DNA of 64,000 nucleotides, taken from contig BSBM01002098.1 in NCBI GenBank assembly GCA_027924585.1, positions 7,849,001-7,913,000 on the forward strand, given 5' to 3'. Under the pieces are notes generated by a model. That model saw only the letters and a list, made by a program, of their open reading frames with translations. It ran no database searches and was not told the DNA's origin. Numbering within the stretch: the first letter of the stretch is position 1; every line of letters begins with the position of its first letter. The position numbers were made by a program, and so were the translations under genes. Positions 23,401-34,559 of this stretch are shown piece by piece. Origin of the DNA: Larix kaempferi (taxonomy: Eukaryota > Streptophyta > Pinopsida > Pinales > Pinaceae).

Positions 23401-24059
23401 GGAGCAATCTTGCATTTAAGAAGTGATATTTCATTTTGGAGCCACAATTTTGCACCTTCAAGCCAATCTTGGAGTAACCATCTTGCATCTTGCAATTAAT
23501 ATTGGAGCAATCTTGCATTTGGAAGCAATCCATATTGGAACTGATCTGAGCAGCCATGATGAAGTGATTTATATTGGAGCCAATCCGAGAATCTATCCTG
23601 CATATTCAACATTTATCAAAAATTTTGGGGGAAGATGGGAGGCAAACAAGTTGAGGGAGGTCGTACGGCTTACGACAACAACAAGAAAGGTTGTGTGAGG
23701 GAAGAGGAGAAGGGAGGGTGCGGGCATCAACCTAAAGGGGACCTAGGAGGAGGTCGTGGTGGATAGAAGGATATTGGCATGGTAATTTTTAGGGGTGAAA
23801 TTTCGCCAATTGGCTGTTTTTTGGGTTTTTTTTTCAAAAAATAAATTCGTTATTTGGTCAGTTTTACTCTTGAATATCGCCTATATTTACATAAAATATG
23901 TTTTTATATTGTAATATTCGCTAAAATTTACAATTTTGAGTAGTAAATTGTATGTTTCATATTTAATTTTCGCCTACCTATCTATATATATGATATTTTC
24001 AATCCAAAATAATTGCCTAGAATACTATATTTAGGTATACTATTAGAATCCTTAAAAAA

Positions 24060-25827
24060 TACCCTGGATATTGGTGGAGGAGTTGGTGGTTCTAGCGAAG
24101 GAGAAAGGGATGTGACTGCCTGTGCATGGTTGTTTAGTGGGCAACGCAATGGAAAGGGACTACGGGTAAGAGGAAAGGACCTACAAGAAGAGAAAAATAT
24201 GGTTTATTTAGTTAATTCAATAGGTTTTTTTATTGATCGCATAGGGAATACTAGGATCCTAGCCATAGAAAATGTTTTCCGATGCCAGATTCCATCAAGA
24301 GAGTGAACTCCAAATTATATTCCTTTAAACCCTGATGGTGGGGTGAAATCCATAGTGCATTCACTCAATGCCAAGTTCAATGGTATCAAGAAGAGTACGA
24401 TAGGATCCCATGACGTTGTTGGACCAGTTATTAGTTTGGCACTATATCTAGAAAATATGGATAATGAAACCCCCATTGTGGTAAGCCGATAGGAGATCCC
24501 ATCAAAGATAGAGTTAGTCCCCTCATATTCTATGGTGGAATCAAAAATAGGGGAGGATTTTCATGTGCATGACAAGGTTCTGATCAAGGTAGTGGATGAA
24601 GAGGTACCTACGCCAATTCTCTCCATGCCCCATCTAGAAAAGCCACCCCTACCTAAACAAGACGATTTTAACTTCTTTCTGGTAGGCAACTAGGAGTGAT
24701 TTGAAATACATATGTGTCTCCAAGTCATGAGGAGTCATCCTATATTTCCTACATTGAATGTTGGATGAGGAGGCCTTTAATAGATAGTCTTTGTTGAATT
24801 GGGAAGCCAAAGGGATATCTTTGAACTCCTATTGGGGGTTGGGAGCGAAGCATGTTTTCCTCTTGTTCAACTCAGAAGTGGTTGCTCGCCATGTTTTGTA
24901 GTTTGGCACTTGGCACATTGTAGGATTGTTGGATTTTGTGCAATCGTGGAGGGAAAATTTTAACCTTGGGCATTGTGGTCAGGCTAACTATCCATTGTGG
25001 ATAAAGTTTCCCCATCTCCCCATGGACATGCATCTATTTGTGGATATGTTTACCCATATGTATGGTACAACATTTATTCTAGATGGTCACCATAAATTTT
25101 TTTGAGCTCCCCCAAGGATTTGTGTTGAGGTGGATCTAAAGTGGAAGCTTCTGCCATTCATATAAGTTTACATGACCAATGGAGTCTTCTAGCAAAAATT
25201 ATGTTATCTGAAATTATGGAATGCATTTTTACTTGTCATTCTCAAGACAACTTGATTCACGACTTCCCTCACTATCAGCCTAGGCTTGGGGAAGGTAGGG
25301 GGGAGGGAGCACTATCCACAATTCTAGTTTCAGGGTTAGAGGGAACCTCTATGGCCTCAAAGCCTATGATGGGTAGTGAAATTTCTCAAGGTACATGTGC
25401 TGGTGGATTTCTACATGGGAGGTCATGCTCTAGTTCGAGCGACATTGGTAGTAGTATTGGTGGGGGCAAAGTGGGTGTCCCAATGATAGACATAGGTACA
25501 GGAACAAGTGTGGGCTCTAGGTTGGGTCCAAAGATAGATTCAAGGTTAGGCTCAGGAGGAGAAAATCCAAGAGACAGTAGGATAAATGGGCCTAGGAGAT
25601 CTAGTGCCCCTAAGGGATCTTTTCCTTCTGTGGAAGCATCCTATGGTCAACCTAGCATTTCTCATCCAAGAGGCCTAAAGATGAAAGCTAAGGCGTGTCG
25701 AACGAGTACCAATAGTATGGAAGTTGAACAGGTATGGAATACAAAGTCGTCCAAGTGCAAGGTAATCTCTTCCACTTCACAGATGGACAAGTCTACTAGC
25801 GAGATGAGTCCACAAAAAAGGTCCTAG
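24060..25827 (+). pseudogene. LINE ORF1 relic
   Basis: The frames contain DFNFFLVGN and LHLFVDMFTHMYG-like pieces, and then LLPFIQVYMTNG followed by ITCHSQDNLIHDFPHY-like sequence. The last stretch corresponds to the single zinc knuckle of LINE ORF1 (CFxCHSQGHLIRDCP-type), with most ligands lost. A 228-codon frame, 25141-25827, follows, rich in Gly, Ser and Arg. That composition is common C-terminal to the knuckle in ORF1 proteins. Upstream stops break the rest. Confidence 0.55.
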
Positions 25828-25924
25828 AAGGATGAGTTTGTCCAATCAGTGAACACATGCATACCTGAGGGCCTTGAGATGGACAACTGTTATAGTATCC
25901 TTGGACAACATCTCCTATTGGAAT

Positions 25925-26620
25925 GAAGTTATCCTTAATGTCTTGTAATGTGAGAGGGATGATGATTCCTAGTTGCAAGCAATGTGAGCAAAGTGTTGTA
26001 TAGTGTTCCCGGATGGGTGTTGTCTTCTTATAAGAGGTCAAGTCAACGAGGTTTGAGCTACGAAACGGGATGAGCTATTGTTGGAATGGACTCTTTTGGG
26101 CCTCAAAGAATTTTCAGGGGAGTGGAGGGGTGGTGATTGCTCTTTCACCTTCCTTATAGAGTTTGGTAGTTACCTCAGGGTCGAACCCAGAGGACAAGTT
26201 TATCTAGCTCACCCTCTTGATTCAAGACCAAGTGATTGGACTTTGTGTTGTTTATGCCCTGAATTCCAACTCCAACGGGATTCAACTATGGTATTTTATG
26301 GCCTCTTCTTTACTAGGAGTAGAGTGGATATTCAACGATGACTTCAACATTGTCATGTGGGATGGAGACAGATGCAATGGTATGGGTCTAATGATCAATG
26401 GCTTGGAAAAACAAGCTTGGTGCATGTGCAAGGATGCATTATAGATCTTTGACCCTAATTGGAAGCAAAAGGAGTTGGATTATGGTGGGTGGTTCACCTG
26501 GACAAATTACAGATGGGGTCTGGACTGAGTACATGCTCAGCTAGATATATGCACGATATATTTTATGGAACTAGGGAGGAGGTTGCGTTTTAAGGAAAGC
26601 TTCATCATGTGGACATCATG
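25925..26620 (+). pseudogene. LINE endonuclease relic
   Basis: Seen: LSLMSCNVRGMMIP (start of an EEP endonuclease), then VIGLCVVYALNSN, FNDDFNIVMWDGDRCNGMG (GDFN motif with Gly changed to Asp) and KQKELDYGGWFTWTNYRWGLD (the FTW(T/S)N motif). Stops and frameshifts break it between about 26000 and 26200 and at 26442. Confidence 0.75.
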
Positions 26621-27059
26621 CTGGATTTGACTAGCTCTTATCATATGTCAATCTAGTTAGTGATCTCTATATGATAGGTTGTGGATGCCCCTATGAATTC
26701 AATTTTTAAACTAAATGTGTCACATCCAGAGTAAGTTGACTTTCGAGCCATTGTTCAAAAGGCGTGGAACCTTTCTCTCCGCCTTGTCGAGTTTAAAAGT
26801 TGAATTTTATGGTGAAGGCGACAGTGCGACGCATTGTCAAGTTCATGATGGATTTGGATAGGATGATGGCCCATCAGAGGAGGAGGTAGCTATGGGAGGC
26901 TTGATAGAGGCTAGAGGAGGTTCATATCTTTTTGCAAGAGGACATTCATAATGTCACTCTTCAAGAGGATGTAGCCAAGTTAGATATGAAAATCAGATGA
27001 GGGGAGGAGTACATTGCACAAGGATCTAGGGTATGCTCATGTATACAATGGATTCAGGA

Positions 27060-27486
27060 GGGTGTTGAGGGGCCCAAGTTCTATTTTGACTTCCTGAAAA
27101 AGAAGGTTGCAACAAAGAGGGTGCTTGGGATTTGTAGAGATGATGGATCCCTTATTGAAGTTCATAGCATGTTCAGTGATTACTTACAAGCTATCTTTGC
27201 ACCTTATCCCTTATCCGATGTTGTTTTGGCAGCTTGGGATGCTTGTTGCAAAGTTATTCCCCGCAAATTTTATATTGGCGAGAGAGATAGATTAGAGCAT
27301 AACTTAACGAAGGACGATCTTCATGCATCTCTTATACCAATGAAGAATGGTAAATCTTTCAGGTTAGATAGTGTTCCATGTGAGTTTTCTAATTCCATGT
27401 GGTACTGTATTGGGGAGTATTTCTATTGTATGGAAACTGAAGTGTTTTCTTCTAGTTTCCTTTTTTAGACCCTTAATTAGAGGTTG
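27060..27486 (+). pseudogene. LINE reverse transcriptase relic, N-terminal part
   Basis: Seen: KKKVATKRVLGICRDDGSLI, then LTKDDLHASLIPMKNGKS, which corresponds to the conserved AxxxMxxGKAPGxDG region, and VPCEFSNSMWYCIGEYF. The fingers region ends at LNxRGLIVTI, where the open frame is cut by the inserted DNA at 27487. Confidence 0.75.
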
Positions 27487-28562
27487 ATTGTAACGATCTC
27501 GAAATCCTCGGTGCGATTTTGAGGAAATGGGGAGTAAAATTTTTCCTCCTATGTCCAACAAACCAATAAGTCAGTCCCAATGTTTAATGAGTTGATGCCA
27601 CCATAAAACCTTTCCATCATTACATCTATAAAATACTTAACTCAATTCAAGGTATGATTCATCCTGATTATGGCTTAATGCCCAAACCAAATGGAAGCCA
27701 TGCTTTTAAGTGTAACATCGATAAACCTATGTAATCAAACTTACCCTTTAACCCTTAATATTATATCATAACTTCACCCTTGTTTCGAATAGAAATAACA
27801 TACGTCAAAAGACGGTTATTCACCTTTCTTTATTGTACATGATAGCAATAATTCCAGGGTATCTGTTTAGGATAGTAAAGTATATTTGTTTCATATAGGA
27901 AACCATAAAGCTCAAACTTTCTACACATTAAAATAAACTTATACTTTTTACAAGGGCTACAATGAACCCTTCTGTTATCTTGCATTCTCTCAGCATAAAA
28001 ACAAGATCTATAGTATGCAATAGCTACCACAATGGAAATTGATTCCCTCTTGTGCCCACAATGCGTAAGAAAATAAGAGAATGGGTCGACATACAGATCG
28101 CCCATCTCCCTCTAAGCCAAAGCAACAATAAATATATAGATGTGTATATGTTGGGCCGGCACTCTACAGAGAGGCCTCCCACATTTCATAGGACGCACAT
28201 ATATAGTTAGAAGGGTCGGATCTGAGAGGCCGTTCATTGTCCTCTCAATAATAAAAACCAAGTAGATGAGGGTTGATTCTCTTATATAGAGATCGCCCCT
28301 AAAAAGGAAAGCCACGGAAGTTTAATCGCAATTATAGTGCCAAACAATTCTCCCCAGAGAACTCGAGTTTGTTCACGCATCAACAAGATTAACGCACAAT
28401 TTTGTCGTCAGAGGGAAACTTAGAGCTTGATATATAAATGCCATTCCCACAAGGCACACAATCAGAAAATAAGGAACAATCAGTAGCTAGCGCTTTCTAT
28501 GAGATCCACTAAACAAAAACATTGCAAATAGCAGACCCCCCCGGTCGTCCTACAGAATATTA
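27487..28562 (+). mobile_element. Probable solo LTR inserted in the LINE
   Basis: About 1.08 kb of non-coding DNA separates two neighbouring pieces of one reverse transcriptase motif: RGLIVTI upstream and PKNGVCDSIGGW-like downstream. It begins near TGTAACGATCTCG and ends near GGTCGTCCTACA, so it has TG...CA termini. A TATA box (GATATATAAATG, about 28430) is followed by a plausible leader. I see no clear target-site duplication, so the exact ends are uncertain. A ~1-kb LTR without an internal region fits a solo LTR left by recombination. Confidence 0.55.
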
Positions 28563-29850
28563 AGAAATAGGATCCCAAAGAATGGCGTGTGTGATTCCAT
28601 TGGTGGATGGTCTCCCATCACCTTGTTCTCTATAGCATAAAATATCATGGCCAAGGCTTTGGCTATGAGGCTGCAGGTGGTGGCCAAGTATGTTGTGCAG
28701 CAGGAGAAGAAGGGAGGTTCATTCTAAACATTGTAGTTTCAGCTTGGAAGGATATGGAGTGGGTCGAGGAGACTTGCAAGTAGTGTAGGATGCTCAAGAT
28801 TGATTTTGATAAAACCTCTAACCAGGTCCTTCATTGTAGAGATGTTGGAATGCTTGGGGTTTTGCTCACAGTGTGTTGGCATGGTGAGCATAATGTTCTC
28901 CAATGCTTCAACCTTTATTTATGTTAATAAGGCCATGTTCCCCTATATATATATCTACATCATTCTATTAGATAGGGGTTCCCCATGGCATCGTACTTTT
29001 ATGTGTTGACTTTATATGCTTTGGGATACTTATTGGAGGCATCTTGGATTGTTGGGTAGATTAGAGGGATTTATCTTCCAGATGGTTCAAAGATGGTCAA
29101 TAATCACTTTGCATATGAATCCCTTCTTTAAGTTAGTGTGTTGAGAAGGCTTCAATGGATAAGGCTATGTCTTGTCTAGACACCTTTTGCATGGCTTTTG
29201 GAGCCATTGTCTATCTTCACAATTATGACTTTTGTTTGATTGGAATTTACTTGCCCCTAGCTTGTATTCCTGGAGCTTGATCATTTATCTTCCCATGAGT
29301 GATTGTATCAGTACCTTGGTATTATTTTTGGGATAGGGTTATCTCCAATATCTATGTGGGATTGGTGCCTTCAGAGGCTACAGATCAAGCTTTATGTATG
29401 GAATCATAAGGATCTCTCCTTTGCAAGGAAGTTGATAGTTGTTAAGTGCATTCTTCAGGCCACACATATGTTTTATGTGCTTTCCTGTTTTCCCAACAAG
29501 GATTGGTTCAAACGAATTGAATATATTTTGAGATCATATATTTGGTCGAGTATAGGGGGGAAGAGGTTGGCCTTAGTTGCATGGGATATATGTGTGCTCC
29601 CTAAGGATGAGGAGGGTTTAGGATTGATTAATGTGGTAGCATACGGTAGTATTTTTTTGGATACCAAGTGGGTGGTACGATGTCTTGGGGGTCCATCACC
29701 TTGGCAAGTTCTCTTTGGGCATCATATTATTTTAGCACAACATTTAGGCAGGGTGCGTGGAAATCTTGGCTTATGTGGAATCATCTCTTCACCCTATGTG
29801 TTTCAGGTTGGGGGATCTATTCTCTTCATGAGTATTTGGAAATCCTAGAA
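28563..29850 (+). pseudogene. LINE reverse transcriptase relic, palm and thumb
   Basis: After the insertion the relic continues with DSIGGWSPITL-like sequence, MAKALAMRLQVVAKYV-like sequence and IDFDKTSNQV (normally DFDKAYDRV). The catalytic FADDS has become FAYES (29108-29122), so both active Asp residues are lost. A 181-codon open frame at 29303-29848 holds the thumb: YLGIIFGIGLSP, DLSFARKLIVVKCILQATHM and RIEYILRSYIWSS. The frame is damaged throughout, except for this last segment. Confidence 0.75.
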
Positions 29851-30020
29851 ATCGATGGATGGATTGGTTCGCTGGCAGTGGGAAGGTAGCAAAGTTGGGT
29901 GGGACATTGCCTCTCATCTGATCTAGTGGCGAAATTAAGGAATTTGTAGTGCATAATTGTCAAGGTTTCAAGCGCACTAACTAAGTCAGAAGGGTATCTA
30001 CCATTGGCAAGACCTTTGGG

Positions 30021-30140
30021 ACTCTGATGCTCGCTCATGGAAGGAGTGGAGATCACTTGCTCATGAGTTGGTGTTGTTAGTCTCTGATGCTTGCTCATGG
30101 AAGGAGTGGAGATCACTTGCTCAGGTGTTGGTGTCATTAG
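30021..30140. repeat. 60-bp tandem duplication
   Basis: Two copies with a period of 60 bp share GCTCATGGAAGGAGTGGAGA and TCACTTGCTCA, and lie within the 3' part of the decayed LINE. Confidence 0.85.
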
Positions 30141-30177
30141 ACTCAGATCTCCCCTTGATCATGGAGTTTCAGTTCTT

Positions 30178-31300
30178 CCTTCCAGAGTCTGGTTTGTTTA
30201 AGATGAACATTGGGATGCCTAGTCCCTTCTAGAGGGATTGGCAGTGGATATTTGGTGCACTATTGTTACAGTATGATTCCCTTGTATGTATTCAGTTCTT
30301 CATCAAAGACACCCCCTCTCGCTAGTACTCAATGTGAGATGGGTATCATCAATTCCAAAGACTTAGTGGGTTTGTAGATTGCACAGTGTTTGGTTAGTGT
30401 GGCTTTCCTGTGTTTGCTTGGTTGGTGATTTATCAAGGGATCCCTGTTGGAACATGATTGTCATTAAATCAAAACCCGTAGGCACTAATCTCCACTACAA
30501 TCGCCAAAGTTAAGATTCACAAGAGGGGGTTAATCCATGTCGTGAAACTCACGGGGAGTGATGGACGCAAATGCCAACAATCCCCCCCCCAATGTTACCT
30601 GGGTAAGTTTCAAACTTGAGACATGTTGCTCTGATGCCATTTGTTGGAACACAATTGTCGTTAGATCAAAACCCGCAGACACTAATCTCCGCTACAATCG
30701 CCAAAGTTAAGATCCAGGAGAGGGGGTTAACCCATGTCGCGAAACTCACAGGGAGCGCTGGACACAAATGCCAACACTCCCTCCCAAGGCTAGGTTGGAT
30801 AAGTCTACCCTTTTGGATGGTCTATACTCAAAATGCCAAATATTGGAGACAGTAAGGCACATTTTTTGGGACTATAGATTTTCCAGATATTTTTGGAGCT
30901 TTGCGAAGGAGCAACATCCTAATCTATTCCTGAAGAAGCTTTGGTGGAGAGTTTCTTTATTTGGAGATGGTTATTCCCTCATGTGGGAATCACTTTCTAG
31001 TTTGTGGCAATGTTTGTGAATTTCTTCTTTGTTTGTCCTTTGGAAACTCAGATGTAAGTATGTATTTGACCAAAAAAGTAGCTTTATTTATACCTTTATT
31101 GCTCATTGGAAATAAGATATTTGATGCCAATTATTAGCCAAGGGCACTCTGTTAATCAAGGATGCCAAGGAGTTGGATCCTATTGTATATTCTTTTTTTT
31201 TGCCTTAGTAAGCTTCAGGAAGAAGATAGAGTAGGCATTGTATATACTTGTCCACTATTAACTCTTTTATTGTAAACAAATTTATGTAAATATAAAAAAG
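30178..31300 (+). pseudogene. LINE 3' region relic
   Basis: Outside the TRIM, the plus strand reads like the C-terminal zinc-binding part of a LINE (ETVRHIFWDYRFSRYFWSF follows a TLLDGLYSKCQ stretch, with a Cys ahead of an HIFWxC-like motif). It has stops on both sides. An A-rich end near 31290 may mark the 3' end of the element. Confidence 0.45.
30445..30776 (-). mobile_element. TRIM (terminal-repeat retrotransposon in miniature)
   Basis: A complete 332-bp element. Two direct repeats of exactly 135 bp (30445-30579 and 30642-30776) both start with TGTTGGAAC and end with GCCAACA. The 62-bp interior, read on the minus strand, begins two bases after the LTR with TGGCATCAGAGC (30628-30639), a primer site close to the TGGTATCAGAGC used with initiator tRNA-Met. 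It ends in a G-rich polypurine tract (30580-30590). The flanks are ATCCC (left) and CTCCC (right), a 4/5 match for a 5-bp target duplication. The LTRs differ at about 15 of 135 positions, mostly transitions. It has no coding capacity, so it was mobilised in trans. Confidence 0.9.
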
Positions 31301-32750
31301 GTTTAAAATCCATTTCTTTTTAATTCATTGTAGTTATTTTTGATAATATAAAATATATATTTCTTTTTATTTATCCCATAAACTTTATTAATATTAAGAT
31401 ATTGTAGAGCATAAAAATCAAACTTTTACAAACATTTTCTCAAATTTTTACAAACTTTAAATAACTCTTCAAACAAGCTCTCAGAGCTTAAGATGTCTTA
31501 GTCCTTTGTAGAAAACAAATAGCTTGTAGATCTTGGGCATGCCATTAGTTACACCGATAGGTGTTTATATCTTAGAATTTGGGGTGGATTAGAAATCTAT
31601 GTTTTTTCTAGATTGCACGAGGATGAGGCAAGTATACTATCGAGATTGATTTTATGGCAGTCGTTCCAAATTTGAAATAAACAATTATAAAAGAAAAAAA
31701 TATAAAAAATAACTGGTAGTTGATGCATGGATAACTGATATCTAATGTATGGATAACTCTTAGTTGATGCATGGATAAGGTGCTCCCGTTTAACTAGAAA
31801 AAGGTGAGTGATAACATGTAGCTGAAGAATATACAATGGGTGATTACAACTACGCATGGAGAACAAGTTACATATAGCTAATTACTTATTTGTGGCACTT
31901 AAATTGTGACCTATCAGTGTTCACCGACCACAAATAAAGTGGTTGTGCTAGTAAGTTTTTAATGTATTGTAGATCTTGGGCATGTACTTTATTGATCTTA
32001 AGTAGATGTGCTTTTAATTAAATATACATATATTATTAGTGTCCAGTGTATCACATTGCTTCCCCATGATTTATGGGCCTTTTTATGATAAATTGACAGT
32101 TTCAGGACATCATCGATATTTCATGAGAAAAAGTTGTTGTGTTTTACATGGATACATGCAAATCAAGCAATACATATTTAATTTAGAAAAGAAAGAAACG
32201 TTTTGGACACATGAGGCTTTCATTCACTAAATTTCATGTTCAAATTATAGGCAATTTTGTAATAAGAAGATGAAAATTTCTATTGGAAACTATAGATTTT
32301 TATAAACAATAGTAAACCTTGCATATTGAGACAATACAAGGGAACACGGTAATACAAAAAATACTTGGCTTTTTGACAAGACAAAGTGTAGAACAGCTCT
32401 ATGCCTTGAACATGATTCTTAACAGTTGAGCTTCAAGTGCCATGGAAAAATCACATGTTCAACAAAATATTTGACCACTCTCATCATAGTATCACAAGAA
32501 TGTATACCCAACTTCATTACATTTCAAACAGTCCTCCATAACCACAATAGGCAATGATATAAAATGAAAAAAACAGGATCTTTTGCCTAAGTATCTAGCT
32601 TTATAATAAATTGAACATACAGAACACAGACTAACAAATCATAAGTATGTGAGAAATATTATGCCAGCCTTTGATTAAATAATGCACTTTAAAGTTCCGC
32701 GGATGCCAAACATAGATGAACCCCTTAAAGAATAAAACATCTTCTTTGCT
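31300..32750. other. AT-rich intergenic DNA
   Basis: No recognisable gene. About 31715-31775 holds short repeats of TGATGCATGGATAACT and a CTAATGTATGGATAACT variant. Confidence 0.4.
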
Positions 32751-32754
32751 TCTT

Positions 32755-33599
32755 TTAGCGTTTCTTTTGCCTCAGTGGTTGAAGAACCACTTTGATTGGG
32801 GCATCAAAAACAACCTTAGCATTCTGTAATAAAGGTAAAACCAAAATATCTTCAGGAAATTTGAAAATAGAAACTGATGCCACTATGATATAATAATATT
32901 GTACTAGAATGGGAATAATTGATAAAAAGTTGTAAGCAATAGAAGCAACTAGGCAAAGATAATTAGATTACGTGAAAAAAAAAAACTTCAAAACAAAAAT
33001 GGATAATGCTATTCAACTAAAGACCTCAGGCTAATCTGTGACAGAAAGGGAGAGAAACATTTTTCTACATTGTGTTCACTAAATAGTTGCATGCACTTTA
33101 ATACAATGGAAGAGGACTACAATGGGTATCAATCATAGGGCTTGATTTTGAATATGCTTGCAATATTGATTAAATGCACATAAAGATGACCCACTAAATC
33201 CACAACAAACATAGAGAGCATGATTTGAGTTCTCTTTGGTGCTATTAAACATACATTATTTAGTCTGTCTGACTTGCAAAGAAGGTTGTGATTCCCACTA
33301 AATGAATTGTCAAAAGAGTTTACCAAAATAAACTATAAGCTACAATATGGATTTTCCCTTCTAACCAACTTAGTAATTCAAGCTTTGAGATATGTGAGGT
33401 TGATTACCTTACGAAAAATACCACTATACTCGTTCTATGTAGTGATGTTGCAAGTTTATGTGTATTTCCTATTTAAAAGAATGAGTTTTCCCCTGAGTTG
33501 ATATGCCTACAAAATCTCTCTCTATAGGCATACATGTTGTGTTTTAGAACTGCACTCAATGTATCCTGCAACCCTGATTTGTCTCTTCAAATCTTCACC
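32755..33599 (-). pseudogene. ROP: ROP/RAC small GTPase, last two exons only
   Basis: Two exon-like pieces on the minus strand match the C-terminal end of plant Rho GTPases. The first, 33599-33534 (66 nt, 22 codons), starts after TCTTGTCAG and reads GEDLKRQI, then YIECSSKTQH, and ends at GTATGC. The second, 32823-32755 (69 nt), starts after TTTATTACAG, reads NAKVVFDAPIKVVLQPLRQ and ends KKR-stop. The exon boundary after SSKTQ(Q/H) and phase 0 match ROP genes as I know them. The 710-bp intron is kept, so this is a genomic copy, not a retrocopy. The usual CAAX or GC-CG-type lipidation tail is absent, and upstream exons (P-loop, switch regions) are not found within several kb. It may be a fragment, or the end of a gene with very long introns beyond what I can recognise. 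The symbol is family-level. Confidence 0.75.
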
Positions 33600-33619
33600 C
33601 TGACAAGACAGACGTACGT

Positions 33620-34255
33620 TGATGTAAGTTATTCCTTACAAACAATGCACATAAAATTTAAATCTTCTAGTCAAATGGAAAAATGTAATAATTTTCACCA
33701 GGTTCCCAAAATAATCAAAACTTATGGGGAAGTAATCGGCCAGTGTATGATAATAGTATAATGAATGGAAAATGCACATAACAATCAAAGAGGCCCATAT
33801 ACTATAAAGGAAAAAATGCCAAAACCCATGCAACCCTCTTTTATTATTGGAAAACTTGAATGGAGTTCATGCAATAACAAGTCAGGCTTGCATGGAAACA
33901 AGTTGGGAACATTTATGTAAAATGAGAGATCCATGGTTTCGGAAAAAAGATAACAAAATGTAATTTATCACCTAGGTTTCGTGGAAGAATTGAAATTTTC
34001 AACAAGCTACAAACAACATGGTGTAAAAAAATACTCCCAAATATCCACAAGAAACTATACCCTATAACAAGGAACAAGGATCTCAATCACAACAACAACC
34101 ACTGTTACTAAATTTTTTCATCGAACTACAAGCAAAATGTTTCCAAGATAATCCTCTAGCACCAAAGGATGCAACATAAAAAGTAGTTCTATATAAATTA
34201 TATTTATAAAAGACTTTATTGCAAGCATATATCCTGAAGAAAGAACACACTTGAG
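33620..34255. other. Spacer upstream of the ROP fragment
   Basis: I searched this stretch by eye on the minus strand for the preceding ROP exons (DLREDKQFF.. and WIPELRHYAP.. types) and found none. There is no other recognisable gene. Confidence 0.4.
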
Positions 34256-34259
34256 TACT

Positions 34260-34547
34260 CTAAATTGTAAGTGGTGGCATGCTTGAACTCATAGGCCTTG
34301 CATAAGGTCCTAGCTTCTGCATGGGAGGACCACCGGGGAGATATGTAGCAGAAGAATAGGGTGGAACTAACAAGTGAGCTTGCCAAGTTGTTCCTAAAGG
34401 TGTAGCATGTTGAGCAGGTGAGTTCATATACATTTGATTTGGTGCAGTTCCTTGAAACAATGATCTTGTTGTTTGTGACACAAGTCTAGTAACACTAGTT
34501 GGTTGTGGTGTATGTACAATAGATACAAAATAATTTATTGAATACAT
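34260..34547 (-). CDS. Exon-like Pro/Ser/Thr-rich frame, function unknown
   Basis: A 95-codon frame ending in a proper stop. It is low in charge and rich in Pro, Ser, Thr, Gln and Tyr, with segments such as SLFQGTAPNQMYMNSPAQHA and LPGGPPMQKLGPYARPMSSS. Composition and length would fit the disordered C-terminal exon of a plant regulatory protein. The frame continues upstream for only a few codons before a stop, and no splice-linked partner was found. It lies on the same strand as the ROP fragment but is not part of that family. It may be a gene fragment or chance. Confidence 0.25.
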   Translation of the reverse strand: MYSINYFVSIVHTPQPTSVTRLVSQTTRSLFQGTAPNQMYMNSPAQHATPLGTTWQAHLLVPPYSSATYLPGGPPMQKLGPYARPMSSSMPPLTI

Positions 34548-34559
34548 ATATGGTACAGA

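Larger units (their letters stand above)
23400..31300 (+). mobile_element. Decayed LINE on the plus strand with nested insertions
   Basis: Relics appear in LINE order: an ORF1-like region (24.0-25.8 kb), endonuclease (25.9-26.6 kb), reverse transcriptase (27.0-29.85 kb) and a 3' region to about 31.3 kb. The sequence at 23.4-23.7 kb, with repeated TTGGAG(C/T)(A/C)A and ATCTTGCAT words, may be its leader. The element was later hit by a ~1.08-kb LTR-like insertion (27.49-28.56 kb) and a TRIM (30.44-30.78 kb). The numerous stops mark it as old, and it belongs to a different LINE lineage from the 5.65-10.86 kb copy. Confidence 0.75.
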
